Position numbers and translations under genes: made by a program
The notes under the pieces: generated by a model
Database searches by the model: none
Told to the model about the DNA's origin: nothing
Seen by the model: only the letters and a program-made list of their open reading frames with translations
Part shown: piece by piece, positions 19,028 through 28,516 of the stretch
Numbering within the stretch: position 1 is the stretch's first letter
How the letters are laid out: every line of letters starts with the position of its first letter
Assembly (NCBI RefSeq): GCF_001044255.1
Contig: NZ_JYNX01000031.1
Location: 41,015 to 105,014, forward strand
Source: Mycolicibacterium chubuense
GTDB taxonomy: Bacteria > Actinomycetota > Actinomycetes > Mycobacteriales > Mycobacteriaceae
Length of the DNA: 64,000 nt
Direction of reading: 5' to 3'

Positions 19028-19845
19028 GCGTGGGCGGGTTCGGTGACCGCCTGTCCGGCGCGATGGCGCAGCGTGGCCCGCTGTGCCTGGGCATCGACCC
19101 GCACCCCGAGCTGCTGCGCGCCTGGGGGCTGAGCGCCGACGCCGACGGGCTGGCCCGCTTCAGCGACATCTGCGTGACCGCGTTCGCCGGCGTCGCCGTG
19201 GTCAAACCGCAGGTGGCGTTCTTCGAGGCGTACGGCTCGGCGGGCTTCGCGGTCCTCGAGCACACGATCGCGGCGCTGCGCGCCGAGGGGGTGCTGGTGC
19301 TCGCCGACGCCAAACGCGGCGACATCGGCTCGACGATGGCCGCCTACGCCGCGGCCTGGGCCGGCGACTCGCCGCTGGCCGCCGACGCGGTGACCGCCTC
19401 GCCCTATCTGGGGTTCGGTTCGCTGCAGCCGCTGCTGGACACCGCGCTCGCGCATGACCGCGGGGTGTTCGTGCTCGCGGCCACCTCCAACCCCGAGGGC
19501 GCTTCCGTGCAGCGAGCGGACGCCGGAGGGCGCACCGTCGCCCAGTCGATCGTCGACGCCGCCGCCGCGGCCAACGCGGGCGCACAGGCCGGGTCGGTCG
19601 GGGTGGTCGTCGGTGCCACGTTGACCGACCCGCCCGATGTGAGCGGCCTCGGGGGTCCCGTACTGGTGCCCGGCGTCGGCGCCCAGGGCGGCCGTCCTGA
19701 CGCGCTGGCGGGACTGGGTGGGGCCCGGCCCGGCCAGCTGCTGCCCGCGGTGTCCCGCGAGGTGCTGCGCGTTGGACCGGACGTGGCGGCGCTGCGCGGC
19801 GCCGCCGAGTCGATGCGCGACGCGGTCGCGCACCTGCAGGGTTGA
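19024..19845 (+). CDS. pyrF: Orotidine 5'-phosphate decarboxylase (type 2)
   Basis: This 273-residue enzyme converts OMP to UMP. The catalytic Lys/Asp array [14 protein letters not shown] is near residue 97, and the phosphate-binding segment [10 protein letters not shown] is near the C-terminus. This is the long actinobacterial type 2 form. The GTG at 19024 overlaps the carB stop (GTGA); a second GTG two codons later is possible. It is the last gene of the pyr operon. The orotate-producing genes (pyrD, pyrE) are not in the window. Confidence 0.95.
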   Translation: MSVGGFGDRLSGAMAQRGPLCLGIDPHPELLRAWGLSADADGLARFSDICVTAFAGVAVVKPQVAFFEAYGSAGFAVLEHTIAALRAEGVLVLADAKRGDIGSTMAAYAAAWAGDSPLAADAVTASPYLGFGSLQPLLDTALAHDRGVFVLAATSNPEGASVQRADAGGRTVAQSIVDAAAAANAGAQAGSVGVVVGATLTDPPDVSGLGGPVLVPGVGAQGGRPDALAGLGGARPGQLLPAVSREVLRVGPDVAALRGAAESMRDAVAHLQG

Positions 19846-20210
19846 ACGATCTGTGCGACACGCCCGACCGCGACTGACCTGGGAAAATTTCTCGGCTCAC
19901 CCGCCTGGGGCGGGTGTGACGCACACCGGTGCCTGTTGGGGCGGCAGTGGTTGCGGGTCGGTGACCGCAAAACCGCCGATATGCAGGCATTTCCGTTCGA
20001 TCAGGCGATTTCGGCAATCCCGGCTCCCGGCGACGCGCCGATCCCCGCGCGGGCCCCTTTGCGCCCTACACGCTGGGCTTTTGATCGCAGAACCCGGGGG
20101 TGGGGTTAGCTTTCGTCAGCCCGCGTGGGTACGGTCGTCCACGCTGGCCGGTTCGCGATCCACCACGACCGGCCGAGAGAAAAACAGATGGTGACGAGAC
20201 GGAGGAACCC
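19846..20210 (+). other. 365-base gene-free region between pyrF and mihF
   Basis: No convincing coding frame occurs here. It holds a possible terminator hairpin just after pyrF and, near its right end, two candidate -10 hexamers for mihF: TAGCTT (20107-20112) and TACGGT (20130-20135). In M. tuberculosis the equivalent position carries PE15/PPE20, which are absent here. Confidence 0.6.
19898..19916 (+). terminator. Possible terminator hairpin of the pyr operon
   Basis: CACCCGCC (19898-19905) and GGCGGGTG (19909-19916) are perfectly complementary with a three-base loop, 53 bases after the pyrF stop. There is no U-tract, as is common for proposed mycobacterial terminators, so termination is uncertain. 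Confidence 0.45.
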
Positions 20211-20528
20211 GTGGCCCTTCCCCAGTTGACCGACGAACAGCGCGCGGCAGCGTTGGAGAAGGCTGCTGCCGCACGTCGAGCCCGAGCGGAGCTCAAGGAT
20301 CGGCTCAAGCGCGGCGGCACCAACCTCAAGCAGGTTCTCAAGGACGCCGAGACCGACGAGGTCTTGGGCAAGATGAAGGTCTCCGCTCTGCTGGAGGCGC
20401 TGCCCAAGGTCGGCAAGGTCAAGGCGCAGGAGATCATGACCGAGCTCGAGATCGCCCCGACCCGCAGGCTGCGTGGCCTGGGTGATCGTCAGCGCAAGGC
20501 CCTGCTGGAAAAGTTCGACTTCTCGTAA
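20211..20528 (+). CDS. mihF: Integration host factor MihF
   Basis: This 105-residue nucleoid-associated protein is the essential actinobacterial IHF-like DNA-bending factor. The N-terminal ALPQLTDEQRAAALEKAAAARRARAELK helix is followed by an S13-like H2TH fold with LLEALPKVGKVKAQEIM and IAPTRRLRGLGDRQRKALLEKF. It is unrelated in sequence to E. coli IHF. The GTG start at 20211 is preceded by GGAGGA. The frame is open upstream, but the extension lacks family sequence and the chosen length matches the known protein. It sits in front of gmk, as in other mycobacteria. Confidence 0.95.
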   Translation: MALPQLTDEQRAAALEKAAAARRARAELKDRLKRGGTNLKQVLKDAETDEVLGKMKVSALLEALPKVGKVKAQEIMTELEIAPTRRLRGLGDRQRKALLEKFDFS

Positions 20529-20537
20529 GAGGGGTCA

Positions 20538-21149
20538 GTGAGCGAAGGCGGAGGGCCGGACACGCACCCACAGGCTCCGGTCATGGTGCTGTCCGGCCCG
20601 TCTGCCGTCGGCAAGTCCACGGTCGTCCGCTGCCTGCGGGACCGCGTCGCTGACCTGTACTTCAGCGTCTCGGTGACGACGCGGGCGCCGCGCCCCGGCG
20701 AGCGCGACGGCGTGGACTACGCGTTCGTCACGCCCACCGAATTCCAGCACCTCATCGACGCCGGCGAGCTGCTGGAATGGGCGGAGATCCACGGCGGTTT
20801 GCACCGCTCGGGTACGCCCGCAGCCCCCGTCCGCGCGGCCACGGCCGCCGGCCGGCCGGTCCTCATCGAAGTCGATCTGGCCGGGGCCCGAGCGGTCAAG
20901 AAGGCGATGCCGGAGGCCGTCACGGTCTTCCTGGCCCCGCCCGATTGGCAGACCCTCGAGCGCCGGCTGACCGGCCGGGGCACCGAGACCCCCGAGGTGA
21001 TGGCCCGCCGATTGGCGACGGCACGCACCGAATTGGCCGCGCAGGGCGACTTCGACGAGGTCGTCGTCAACAGTGAATTGGAATCGGCCTGTGCTGCGTT
21101 GGTATCCTTGCTGGTGGCCCGCACACCGGTGCGGCGCGACCAGTCTTGA
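20538..21149 (+). CDS. gmk: Guanylate kinase
   Basis: This 203-residue enzyme phosphorylates GMP and dGMP to the diphosphates. The P-loop [10 protein letters not shown] starts at residue 19. The GMP-binding region is seen in [19 protein letters not shown] and [10 protein letters not shown], and the lid Arg residues in [17 protein letters not shown]. The segment GLHRSG replaces the FGNYYG type found in many bacteria; I recall the same form in mycobacterial enzymes. GTG at 20538 lies ten bases after the mihF stop. Confidence 0.95.
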   Translation: MSEGGGPDTHPQAPVMVLSGPSAVGKSTVVRCLRDRVADLYFSVSVTTRAPRPGERDGVDYAFVTPTEFQHLIDAGELLEWAEIHGGLHRSGTPAAPVRAATAAGRPVLIEVDLAGARAVKKAMPEAVTVFLAPPDWQTLERRLTGRGTETPEVMARRLATARTELAAQGDFDEVVVNSELESACAALVSLLVARTPVRRDQS

Positions 21150-21182
21150 ATTCTCGATCCGAATCGCCAGGAGATCTTTTAC

Positions 21183-21497
21183 GTGAGCACCCCGCACGCC
21201 GACACGCGGCTGGCCGCCGTGGACCTCGATCCGTCCGCCGCCAGCGCCTACGACACGCCGTTGGGCATCACCAACCCGCCCATCGACGAGTTGCTGGACC
21301 GCGCGTCGAGCAAGTACGCGCTGGTGATCTACGCCGCCAAACGCGCACGTCAGATCAACGATTACTACAACCAGCTCGGTGACGGGATCCTCGAGTACGT
21401 CGGTCCGCTGGTCGAGCCCGGCCTGCAGGAGAAGCCGCTGTCGATCGCGATGCGCGAGATCCACGAGGATCTGCTCGAGCACACCGAGGGCGAGTAG
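21183..21497 (+). CDS. rpoZ: RNA polymerase omega subunit
   Basis: This 104-residue omega subunit helps assembly of beta' into RNA polymerase. The conserved core is [19 protein letters not shown] followed by [16 protein letters not shown]. The longer actinobacterial C-terminus ends in [14 protein letters not shown]. The GTG start has AGGAG ten bases upstream. It lies between gmk and coaBC, the usual order. Confidence 0.96.
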   Translation: MSTPHADTRLAAVDLDPSAASAYDTPLGITNPPIDELLDRASSKYALVIYAAKRARQINDYYNQLGDGILEYVGPLVEPGLQEKPLSIAMREIHEDLLEHTEGE

Positions 21498-21514
21498 GAA
21501 CGCGGCCCCAGGGG

Positions 21515-22759
21515 ATGGCCGAGCGCAAACGGATCATCGTCGGCGTCGCCGGCGGTATCGCCGCATACAAGGCGGCGACCGTGGTCCGTCAGCTCACCGA
21601 GGCCGGCCACTCCGTGCGGGTGGTCCCCACCGACTCGGCGCTGAAGTTCGTCGGCGCCGCCACATTCGAGGCGCTCTCCGGTAACCCCGTGCACACCGGC
21701 GTCTTCGACGACGTCCACGAGGTTCCGCACGTGCGCATCGGCCAGTCCGCCGATCTCGTCGTCGTCGCACCCGCCACCGCCGACCTGCTGGCCCGCGCGA
21801 CGATCGGCAGAGCCGACGACCTGCTCACCGCGACGCTGCTGACCGCGCGATGTCCGGTGCTGTACGCGCCCGCCATGCACACCGAGATGTGGTTCCATCC
21901 CGCGACCGTCGAGAACGTCGCCACGCTGCGCCGACGCGGTGCCGTCGTGATGGAACCCGCGTCGGGCCGGCTGACCGGCGCCGACACCGGGCCGGGGCGA
22001 CTGCCCGAAGCCGAGGAGATCAGCACGCTGGCCCAGCTGCTGCTCGCCCGCGGCGACGCGCTGCCCTACGACCTGGCCGGGGTCAAGGTGCTGGTGACCG
22101 CGGGCGGTACCCGCGAACCCATCGACCCCGTCCGGTTCATCGGCAACCGCAGCTCCGGCAAGCAGGGGTACGCGATGGCCCGCGTCATGGCCCAGCGCGG
22201 CGCCGACGTGACGCTGATCGCGGGCAACACTGCGGGGCTCGTCGACCCCGCCGGCGTCCACGTCGAGCACGTCGGGTCGGCCGCACAGCTGCGTGACGCG
22301 GTGTCCAAGCACGCGCCGGACGCGAACGTTCTCGTCATGGCCGCGGCGGTCGCCGATTTCCGGCCCGCCAACCCCGCGGTCAACAAGATCAAGAAGGGGC
22401 CTGCCGGAGAGGGCGAGCCGACGATCGAACTGGTCCGCAACGACGATGTGCTCGCCGGGGCGGTGCGCGCCCGCGCCGACGGTCAGCTCCCCAACATGCG
22501 GGCCATCGTCGGGTTCGCCGCCGAAACCGGGGACGCCAACGGCGACGTGCTGTTCCACGCCCGGGCCAAACTCCGCCGCAAAGGGTGCGATCTGCTCGTC
22601 GTCAACGCGGTCGGCGAGAACCGGGCCTTCGAGGTCGATCACAACGACGGCTGGCTGCTGTCGTCCGACGGCAACGAGTCCGCACTGGAGCACGGTTCGA
22701 AGACCGTGATGGCGAGCCGTATTGTGGACGCGATCGCCGGCTTCCTGCACACCGGGTGA
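21515..22759 (+). CDS. coaBC: Bifunctional phosphopantothenoylcysteine synthetase/decarboxylase
   Basis: This 414-residue protein carries two steps of coenzyme A synthesis. The N-terminal flavin-dependent CoaC half has GVAGGIAAYKAATVVRQL, the catalytic His in HEVPHVRI, and PAMHTEMW in the substrate clamp. The C-terminal CoaB half starts near residue 190 with VLVTAGGTREPIDPVRFI and NRSSGKQG; it uses CTP, and the NKIKK motif is present. The length is standard for mycobacteria. Confidence 0.96.
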   Translation: MAERKRIIVGVAGGIAAYKAATVVRQLTEAGHSVRVVPTDSALKFVGAATFEALSGNPVHTGVFDDVHEVPHVRIGQSADLVVVAPATADLLARATIGRADDLLTATLLTARCPVLYAPAMHTEMWFHPATVENVATLRRRGAVVMEPASGRLTGADTGPGRLPEAEEISTLAQLLLARGDALPYDLAGVKVLVTAGGTREPIDPVRFIGNRSSGKQGYAMARVMAQRGADVTLIAGNTAGLVDPAGVHVEHVGSAAQLRDAVSKHAPDANVLVMAAAVADFRPANPAVNKIKKGPAGEGEPTIELVRNDDVLAGAVRARADGQLPNMRAIVGFAAETGDANGDVLFHARAKLRRKGCDLLVVNAVGENRAFEVDHNDGWLLSSDGNESALEHGSKTVMASRIVDAIAGFLHTG

Positions 22760-22884
22760 GCGGCCAGCGAACAGACATCGGCTGCGCGTAAAGGTTGCGC
22801 GCCGCAGGGGGACACGCTTGGGTGCTAGAGGCGCCCGGCACTGCGTGCCGTCGCAGACATGAGTGAAATGGAAAGGGATCGGAC

Positions 22885-24093
<1,209 letters not shown>

Positions 24094-24094
24094 G

Positions 24095-24349
24095 TCACCT
24101 CCACGGGTACAGCACGCCGGCGTTGACGTCGACGATGCCGTAGGAGTTCCAGTACCAGTCGTGGCAGACGTTCGGGTCCCAGCTCAGGACCTGACCGCCC
24201 GGGATCGCGGGGTCGCCGGGGCACCAGTGGGTGCACGTCAGCCCCGGCGGGCAGTTGCCTCCCTGGTAACTGGGGCCCTGTGCGACGGCGGCCGGTGCGC
24301 TGAGCAGCAGGCCGGCGACGGCGATCGCGACGCCGACGATTCGGATCAT
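24095..24349 (-). CDS. Small secreted Cys-containing protein, paralogue 1
   Basis: This 84-residue protein has a signal peptide (MIRIVGVAIAVAGLLLSAPAAVA) and a mature part with four cysteines. The mature region contains HWCPGDPAIPGG and WDPNVCHDWYW. These match a motif in the gene just upstream, so the two look like tandem paralogues. I chose the ATG at 24349 because it starts directly before the signal peptide; the frame extends upstream into its neighbour. No enzymatic motif is seen. Two disulfides and export to the periplasm or medium are likely. The family name is not known to me. Confidence 0.78.
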   Translation of the reverse strand: MIRIVGVAIAVAGLLLSAPAAVAQGPSYQGGNCPPGLTCTHWCPGDPAIPGGQVLSWDPNVCHDWYWNSYGIVDVNAGVLYPWR

Positions 24350-24354
24350 GACCG

Positions 24355-24768
24355 TCAGCCGTTCGGGCAGTTGGTGGTCGGCAGGAACAGCGACCAGCAC
24401 CATCCCGGCGGCAGCGGCGGGGTGAGGTTCGGCGGCGGGGGTGGCGGCGCCGGCGGCGCCTCGCCCTCGAAGATGTTCGCGGCCACGTTGCCCTGACCGT
24501 GGTACACGTACCAGTAGGTGTGGCAGACGTTGTTGTCCCAGACCACCGGATTCACCCGGAGGTTCCCGGTCTGCACCGGCGGGTCACCCGGGCACCAGCG
24601 GCACGGGCCTTCGGGGCTGTCCTCGGGGCATCCCGGCCAGGACGCCGGCAGCGGAACGCGGGGTAGTGCGGCGGCGGCGCCCGAGCCGAAGCCCAATGCG
24701 GCCGCCGCGCCGGCCCCGGTCAGCAGTGCCGCGGCGCCGATGCGTCGCAGCGTGTGAATGTTGATCAT
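24355..24768 (-). CDS. Small secreted Cys-containing protein, paralogue 2
   Basis: This 137-residue exported protein has an N-terminal signal (LRRIGAAALLTGAGAAAALGF). The mature part contains CRWCPGDPPVQTGN and VVWDNNVCHTYWYVY, which align with the downstream gene. It also has a Pro-rich linker (APPAPPPPPPNL) and a C-terminal segment with two more Cys (GWCWSLF and NCPNG). The motif suggests a small disulfide-bonded domain. TAGCGT six bases before the ATG implies a leaderless transcript covering both genes. The function is unknown. Confidence 0.8.
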   Translation of the reverse strand: MINIHTLRRIGAAALLTGAGAAAALGFGSGAAAALPRVPLPASWPGCPEDSPEGPCRWCPGDPPVQTGNLRVNPVVWDNNVCHTYWYVYHGQGNVAANIFEGEAPPAPPPPPPNLTPPLPPGWCWSLFLPTTNCPNG

Positions 24769-24774
24769 GAACGG

Positions 24775-24780
24775 ACGCTA
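24775..24780 (-). promoter_or_regulatory. Predicted leaderless -10 for the secreted paralogue pair
   Basis: TAGCGT on the minus strand ends six bases before the ATG at 24768. Confidence 0.5.
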
Positions 24781-24813
24781 GCCCCGCGCCCGGGCTACCG
24801 ATCCCAAAAAGCA

Positions 24814-25731
24814 CTACTGCAGTGCGGTCCGCAGCGCCGTGAGCGCGCGCTCGGTCGCCTCCGTCGCGGCGGGCACCACCCCGTGGTAGGCCAGGAAGCC
24901 GTGCACCAGCGTCTCGGCGTGGTGCAGTTCCGTGTCGACGCCGGCCTGCGTGAGCAGTTCCGCGTACCGCATGCCGTCGTCGCGCAGCGGGTCGTGCCCG
25001 GCGACGGCGATGTACGCGGCGGGCAGCCCGCCGAGCTCACCGACGGCGGGGACCAGTGTGGCGGGCGGCTGCGACAGGTCGGTGTCCGCCACATACCAGC
25101 GGGTGAAGGCCTTGCACGCGTCCAGGCCGAGGATCGGCGCCTCGGCGTTCTCGGTGAACGACGGCAGCGACGTGTCGAACGTCGTCGACGGGTACCACAG
25201 CAGCTGGAAGCGCAGCGGCAGGCCGGCGTCACGGGCCAGCTGCGCCATCACGGCGGCGAGGTTGCCGCCCGCGGAGTCCCCGGCGACCGCGACGCGCTCC
25301 GGGTCGCCGCCGAAGCGGCCGGCGTTGGCGGCCACCCACTGCGTCGCCGCCCAGGTGTCCTCGACCGCCGCCGGGTAGGGATGTTCGGGGGCCAGCCGGT
25401 AGTCGACCGAGACGACCACGGCGTCGGCGCCGACCGCGTGGATACGCGCCGCCGCGTCATAGGTGTCCAGATCGCCGACCGACCAGGCGCCGCCGTGGAT
25501 GAAGATCACCACCGGCAGTACCGACGCCTCGGTCGGCGGACGGTAGACGCGCACGGGGACGGGGCCGGCGGGACCGTCGACGCTGTGGTCCTCCGTGCTG
25601 ACCTCGGGGTGGACCGGGATCCGGGGGAGTTCGGCGAAGCGCTGCCGGGCCACGGCGGGCCCGCCATCGGCGGTGAGGGTGAACGGGACAGCGGCGAGCA
25701 CCTTCGCCAGCACGGGATCGAGATCGGCCAT
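24814..25731 (-). CDS. Alpha/beta hydrolase, hormone-sensitive-lipase family (LipH/LipI-like)
   Basis: This 305-residue esterase is of the HSL type. The oxyanion motif HGGAW is at 79-83, the nucleophile elbow is G151-D-S153-A-G-G, and the likely acid and base are D247 (AGHDPLRDDG) and H277 (LVHGFL). No signal peptide is present, so it acts in the cytoplasm, probably on short-chain acyl esters. M. tuberculosis has two tandem genes (lipH, lipI) at this place; only one is here. The ATG at 25731 follows TACCGT by seven bases, and the gene is divergent from the YhhN gene only 42 bases away. Confidence 0.9.
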   Translation of the reverse strand: MADLDPVLAKVLAAVPFTLTADGGPAVARQRFAELPRIPVHPEVSTEDHSVDGPAGPVPVRVYRPPTEASVLPVVIFIHGGAWSVGDLDTYDAAARIHAVGADAVVVSVDYRLAPEHPYPAAVEDTWAATQWVAANAGRFGGDPERVAVAGDSAGGNLAAVMAQLARDAGLPLRFQLLWYPSTTFDTSLPSFTENAEAPILGLDACKAFTRWYVADTDLSQPPATLVPAVGELGGLPAAYIAVAGHDPLRDDGMRYAELLTQAGVDTELHHAETLVHGFLAYHGVVPAATEATERALTALRTALQ

Positions 25732-25738
25732 GGCCCAC

Positions 25739-25744
25739 ACGGTA
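25739..25744 (-). promoter_or_regulatory. Predicted leaderless -10 for the LipH-like gene
   Basis: TACCGT on the minus strand lies seven bases before the ATG at 25731. Confidence 0.5.
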
Positions 25745-25761
25745 GCGTCCGCCCGTTTTAG

Positions 25762-25767
25762 TAGGTT
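25762..25767 (+). promoter_or_regulatory. Predicted leaderless -10 for the YhhN gene
   Basis: TAGGTT lies six bases before the ATG at 25774. The opposing -10 for the LipH-like gene is only 17 bases away, so the two promoters are packed back to back. Confidence 0.5.
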
Positions 25768-25773
25768 CTGCCC

Positions 25774-26514
25774 ATGACCACGCCGCTGCCCGTGACCGGT
25801 CGCCGCGCGGCACCGCGCGGCCGCACGTTGTGGGCGGCCGCGGCTGTGGTGGCGGCGGGGTACGGCGTGTTCCTGATCGTCACCGCGACGCAGGTTCCCG
25901 CGGGCGCCGAGCTGACTGGCCGGTTCGCGGCCCAGCCCGCGGTCAAGGCGCTGGCCGCGGTGCTGCTCGCCGCGGCAGCGGCCACCCACCCGGCGCTGCG
26001 GGAGCGGCGCTGGCTGATGGGCGCGCTGGCGTTCTCGGCCGCGGGTGACTTCTTGCTCGCGATGCCGTGGTGGGAGCCGTCGTTCGTGCTGGGTCTGGCC
26101 GCGTTCCTGATCGCGCACCTGTGCTTCCTGGCCGCGCTGCTGCCGCTGGCCGTGGTCACCCCTGGTCGGTCAGTGGCGGCCGGCGTGGTCGTGCTGGCCT
26201 GCGCGGCGCTGCTGGTGTGGTTCTGGCCGCGGTTGATCGCCGAGGGGATGGCCGTCCCGGTGACGGTCTACATCGGTGTGCTGGGCGCGATGGTGTGCAC
26301 CGCGCTGCTGGCCGACCTCCCGACGCCGTGGACCGCCCTGGGCGCGGTGTGCTTCGCGGTGTCGGACGCCATGATCGGCATCAGCAAGTTCGTGCTGCGC
26401 AGCGAGGCACTCGCGGTGCCGATCTGGTGGTGCTACGCCGCATCGCTGCTGCTGATCACCGCGGGCCTGCTCTTCGGCCGGCCGGCCGTCCCCGCGGCTG
26501 GACCCGAGGGGTGA
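25774..26514 (+). CDS. YhhN/TMEM86-family membrane protein (Rv1401-like)
   Basis: This 246-residue polytopic membrane protein has about seven or eight hydrophobic helices. Family signatures include [17 protein letters not shown] near residue 90 and [16 protein letters not shown] near residue 195, with paired Asp residues inside membrane segments. In animals the family includes lysoplasmalogenase, which cleaves vinyl-ether lysophospholipids; the bacterial role is not established. The ATG follows a leaderless -10. priA starts inside its stop codon, so the two are co-transcribed. Confidence 0.85.
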   Translation: MTTPLPVTGRRAAPRGRTLWAAAAVVAAGYGVFLIVTATQVPAGAELTGRFAAQPAVKALAAVLLAAAAATHPALRERRWLMGALAFSAAGDFLLAMPWWEPSFVLGLAAFLIAHLCFLAALLPLAVVTPGRSVAAGVVVLACAALLVWFWPRLIAEGMAVPVTVYIGVLGAMVCTALLADLPTPWTALGAVCFAVSDAMIGISKFVLRSEALAVPIWWCYAASLLLITAGLLFGRPAVPAAGPEG

Positions 26515-28511
26515 CCGGCGCCCGGCAGGCCGCCGAGCACGAGCCGATCGCGCGGGTGCTGCCGATGCTGACCGTGCCGCACCTGGACCGCGACTTCGAC
26601 TACCTCGTCGCCGCCGAGCAGTCCGACGACGCCCAACCCGGGGTGCGCGTCAAGGTCCGCTTCCACGGCCGACTGGTCGACGCATTCGTGCTCGAGCGGC
26701 GCTCGGACACCGACCATGTCGGCAAGCTCGGCTGGCTGGAGAAGGTGGTGTCCGCCGAGCCGGTGCTCACCCATGACGTCCGCCGCCTCGTCGACGCCGT
26801 CGCGGCCCGGTATGCCGGTACCCGTGCCGACGTGCTGCGGCTGGCCGTCCCGCCGCGGCACGCCACCGTCGAGAAGCGGCCTGCCGCCGTGCTCGAGGCA
26901 TTCGTGCCGGCGACGGTGGACACCGCGGGCTGGTCGGCGTACAGCGGCGGAGCTCAGTTCGTCGCCGCGTTGCAGGACGGGCGGGCGGCCCGGGCGGTGT
27001 GGCAGGCGCTGCCGGGGGAGTCGTGGCCCGACCGGCTGGCCGAGGTGGCCGCGGTGACGGTGAACGCGGGCCGGTCGGTGCTCGCGGTGGTGCCCGACCA
27101 GCGTGACGTCGACCGGTTGCACGCCGCGTGCATCGAACGTGTGGATCCGCAGCGGGTGGTCGCGCTGTCGGCGGGGCTGGGTCCTTCGGAGCGCTATCGG
27201 CGGTGGCTGGCCGTGCTGCGTGGCGACGCGCGACTGGTCATCGGCACGCGTAGCGCGGTGTTCGCACCGGTGGCCGATCTCGGGCTGGTGCTGCTGTGGG
27301 ACGACGGCGACGATTCGCTGTCCGAGCCCCGCGCGCCGTATCCGCATGCGCGCGAGGTGGCGATGTTGCGCGCGCATCAGCTGCGGTGCGCCGCGGTGAT
27401 CGGCGGCTACGCGCGCACCGCGGAGTCGCAGGCGCTGGTGCGCAGCGGGTGGGCGCACGATCTGACCGCGACGCGGCAGGCCGTGCGGGCCTGCGCCCCG
27501 CGGGTGCTCGCGCTCGAGGACAGCGCGTACGCACAGGAACGCGACGCGGCGGCGCGGACGGCGCGGCTGCCGTCGATGGCGCTGGATGCGGCCCGCCGGG
27601 CGCTGACCTCCGGCGCCCCGGTGCTGGTGCAGGTGCCGCGACGCGGCTACGTGCCCGCGCTGGCGTGCGCCCGGTGCCGCACCATCGCCCGCTGCCGGCA
27701 CTGCACCGGGCCGCTGTCGCTGCCCGGCCGCGACGCCGCCGGCGCGGTGTGCCGGTGGTGCGGGCGCGAAGAGCTGTCACTGCGCTGCGTTCGGTGCGGC
27801 GCCGACGCGGTGCGCGCGGTCGTGGTCGGCGCCCGCCGCACCGCCGAAGAACTGGGTCGCGCGTTCCCCGGCGTCGCGGTGGTGACCTCCGGCGGCGACG
27901 CCGTCGTCGAGTCGGTGTCTGCGCGTCCCGCGGTGGTGGTCGCGACCCCCGGTGTCGAACCGGCCGCGGACGGCGGATACGGCGCCGCGCTGCTGCTCGA
28001 CAGCTGGGCGCTGCTCGGCCGCCAGGACCTGCGCGCCGCCGAGGACACATTGCGGCGCTGGATGGCAGCTGCGGCTCTGGTGCGCAGCCGTGCCGACGGT
28101 GGCGTCGTCGCGGTGGTCGCTGAGTCGGCGATCCCGACCGTGCAGGCGCTGATCCGGTGGGATCCGGTCGGTCACGCCGACGCCGAACTCGACGCGCGCA
28201 CCGAGGTCGGGCTGCCCCCCGCGGTGCACATGGCTGCGGTCGACGGCACGTCCGACGCGGTCAACGCGCTGCTGGGCGGGGTGGTGTTGCCCGACGGGGC
28301 GGACCTGCTGGGGCCCGTCGACCTGCCGGTCGGGGTCCGGAGGCCGGCCGGGGTGGCCGACGAGCACCCGGTCATCCGGATGCTCGCCCGGGTGCCGCGC
28401 CACGACGGCCTGGCCCTGTCGGCGGCGCTGCGCAAGGCCAGCGCGGTGCAGAGCGCCCGCCATGATCATGAGCCGGTTCGCATCCAGATCGACCCGTTGC
28501 ACATAGGGTGA
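26511..28511 (+). CDS. priA: Primosomal protein PriA, actinobacterial form without helicase motifs
   Basis: This 666-residue protein has an N-terminal DNA-binding domain ([18 protein letters not shown]) and Cys pairs of the zinc region from about 386 ([26 protein letters not shown]). The ATPase region is degenerate. Where E. coli PriA has GSGKT, this protein reads [13 protein letters not shown], with no Walker A lysine, and no DEEH box is seen. I recall the same state in mycobacterial homologues, so it may recognise forks without unwinding them. The GTG start overlaps the YhhN stop. Confidence 0.92.
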   Translation: MTGARQAAEHEPIARVLPMLTVPHLDRDFDYLVAAEQSDDAQPGVRVKVRFHGRLVDAFVLERRSDTDHVGKLGWLEKVVSAEPVLTHDVRRLVDAVAARYAGTRADVLRLAVPPRHATVEKRPAAVLEAFVPATVDTAGWSAYSGGAQFVAALQDGRAARAVWQALPGESWPDRLAEVAAVTVNAGRSVLAVVPDQRDVDRLHAACIERVDPQRVVALSAGLGPSERYRRWLAVLRGDARLVIGTRSAVFAPVADLGLVLLWDDGDDSLSEPRAPYPHAREVAMLRAHQLRCAAVIGGYARTAESQALVRSGWAHDLTATRQAVRACAPRVLALEDSAYAQERDAAARTARLPSMALDAARRALTSGAPVLVQVPRRGYVPALACARCRTIARCRHCTGPLSLPGRDAAGAVCRWCGREELSLRCVRCGADAVRAVVVGARRTAEELGRAFPGVAVVTSGGDAVVESVSARPAVVVATPGVEPAADGGYGAALLLDSWALLGRQDLRAAEDTLRRWMAAAALVRSRADGGVVAVVAESAIPTVQALIRWDPVGHADAELDARTEVGLPPAVHMAAVDGTSDAVNALLGGVVLPDGADLLGPVDLPVGVRRPAGVADEHPVIRMLARVPRHDGLALSAALRKASAVQSARHDHEPVRIQIDPLHIG

Positions 28512-28516
28512 GGCGC

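Noticed and set aside
22760-22884. SAM riboswitch before metK
   Set aside because: The leader has GC-rich inverted segments but no recognisable SAM-I, SAM-II or SAM-IV core.
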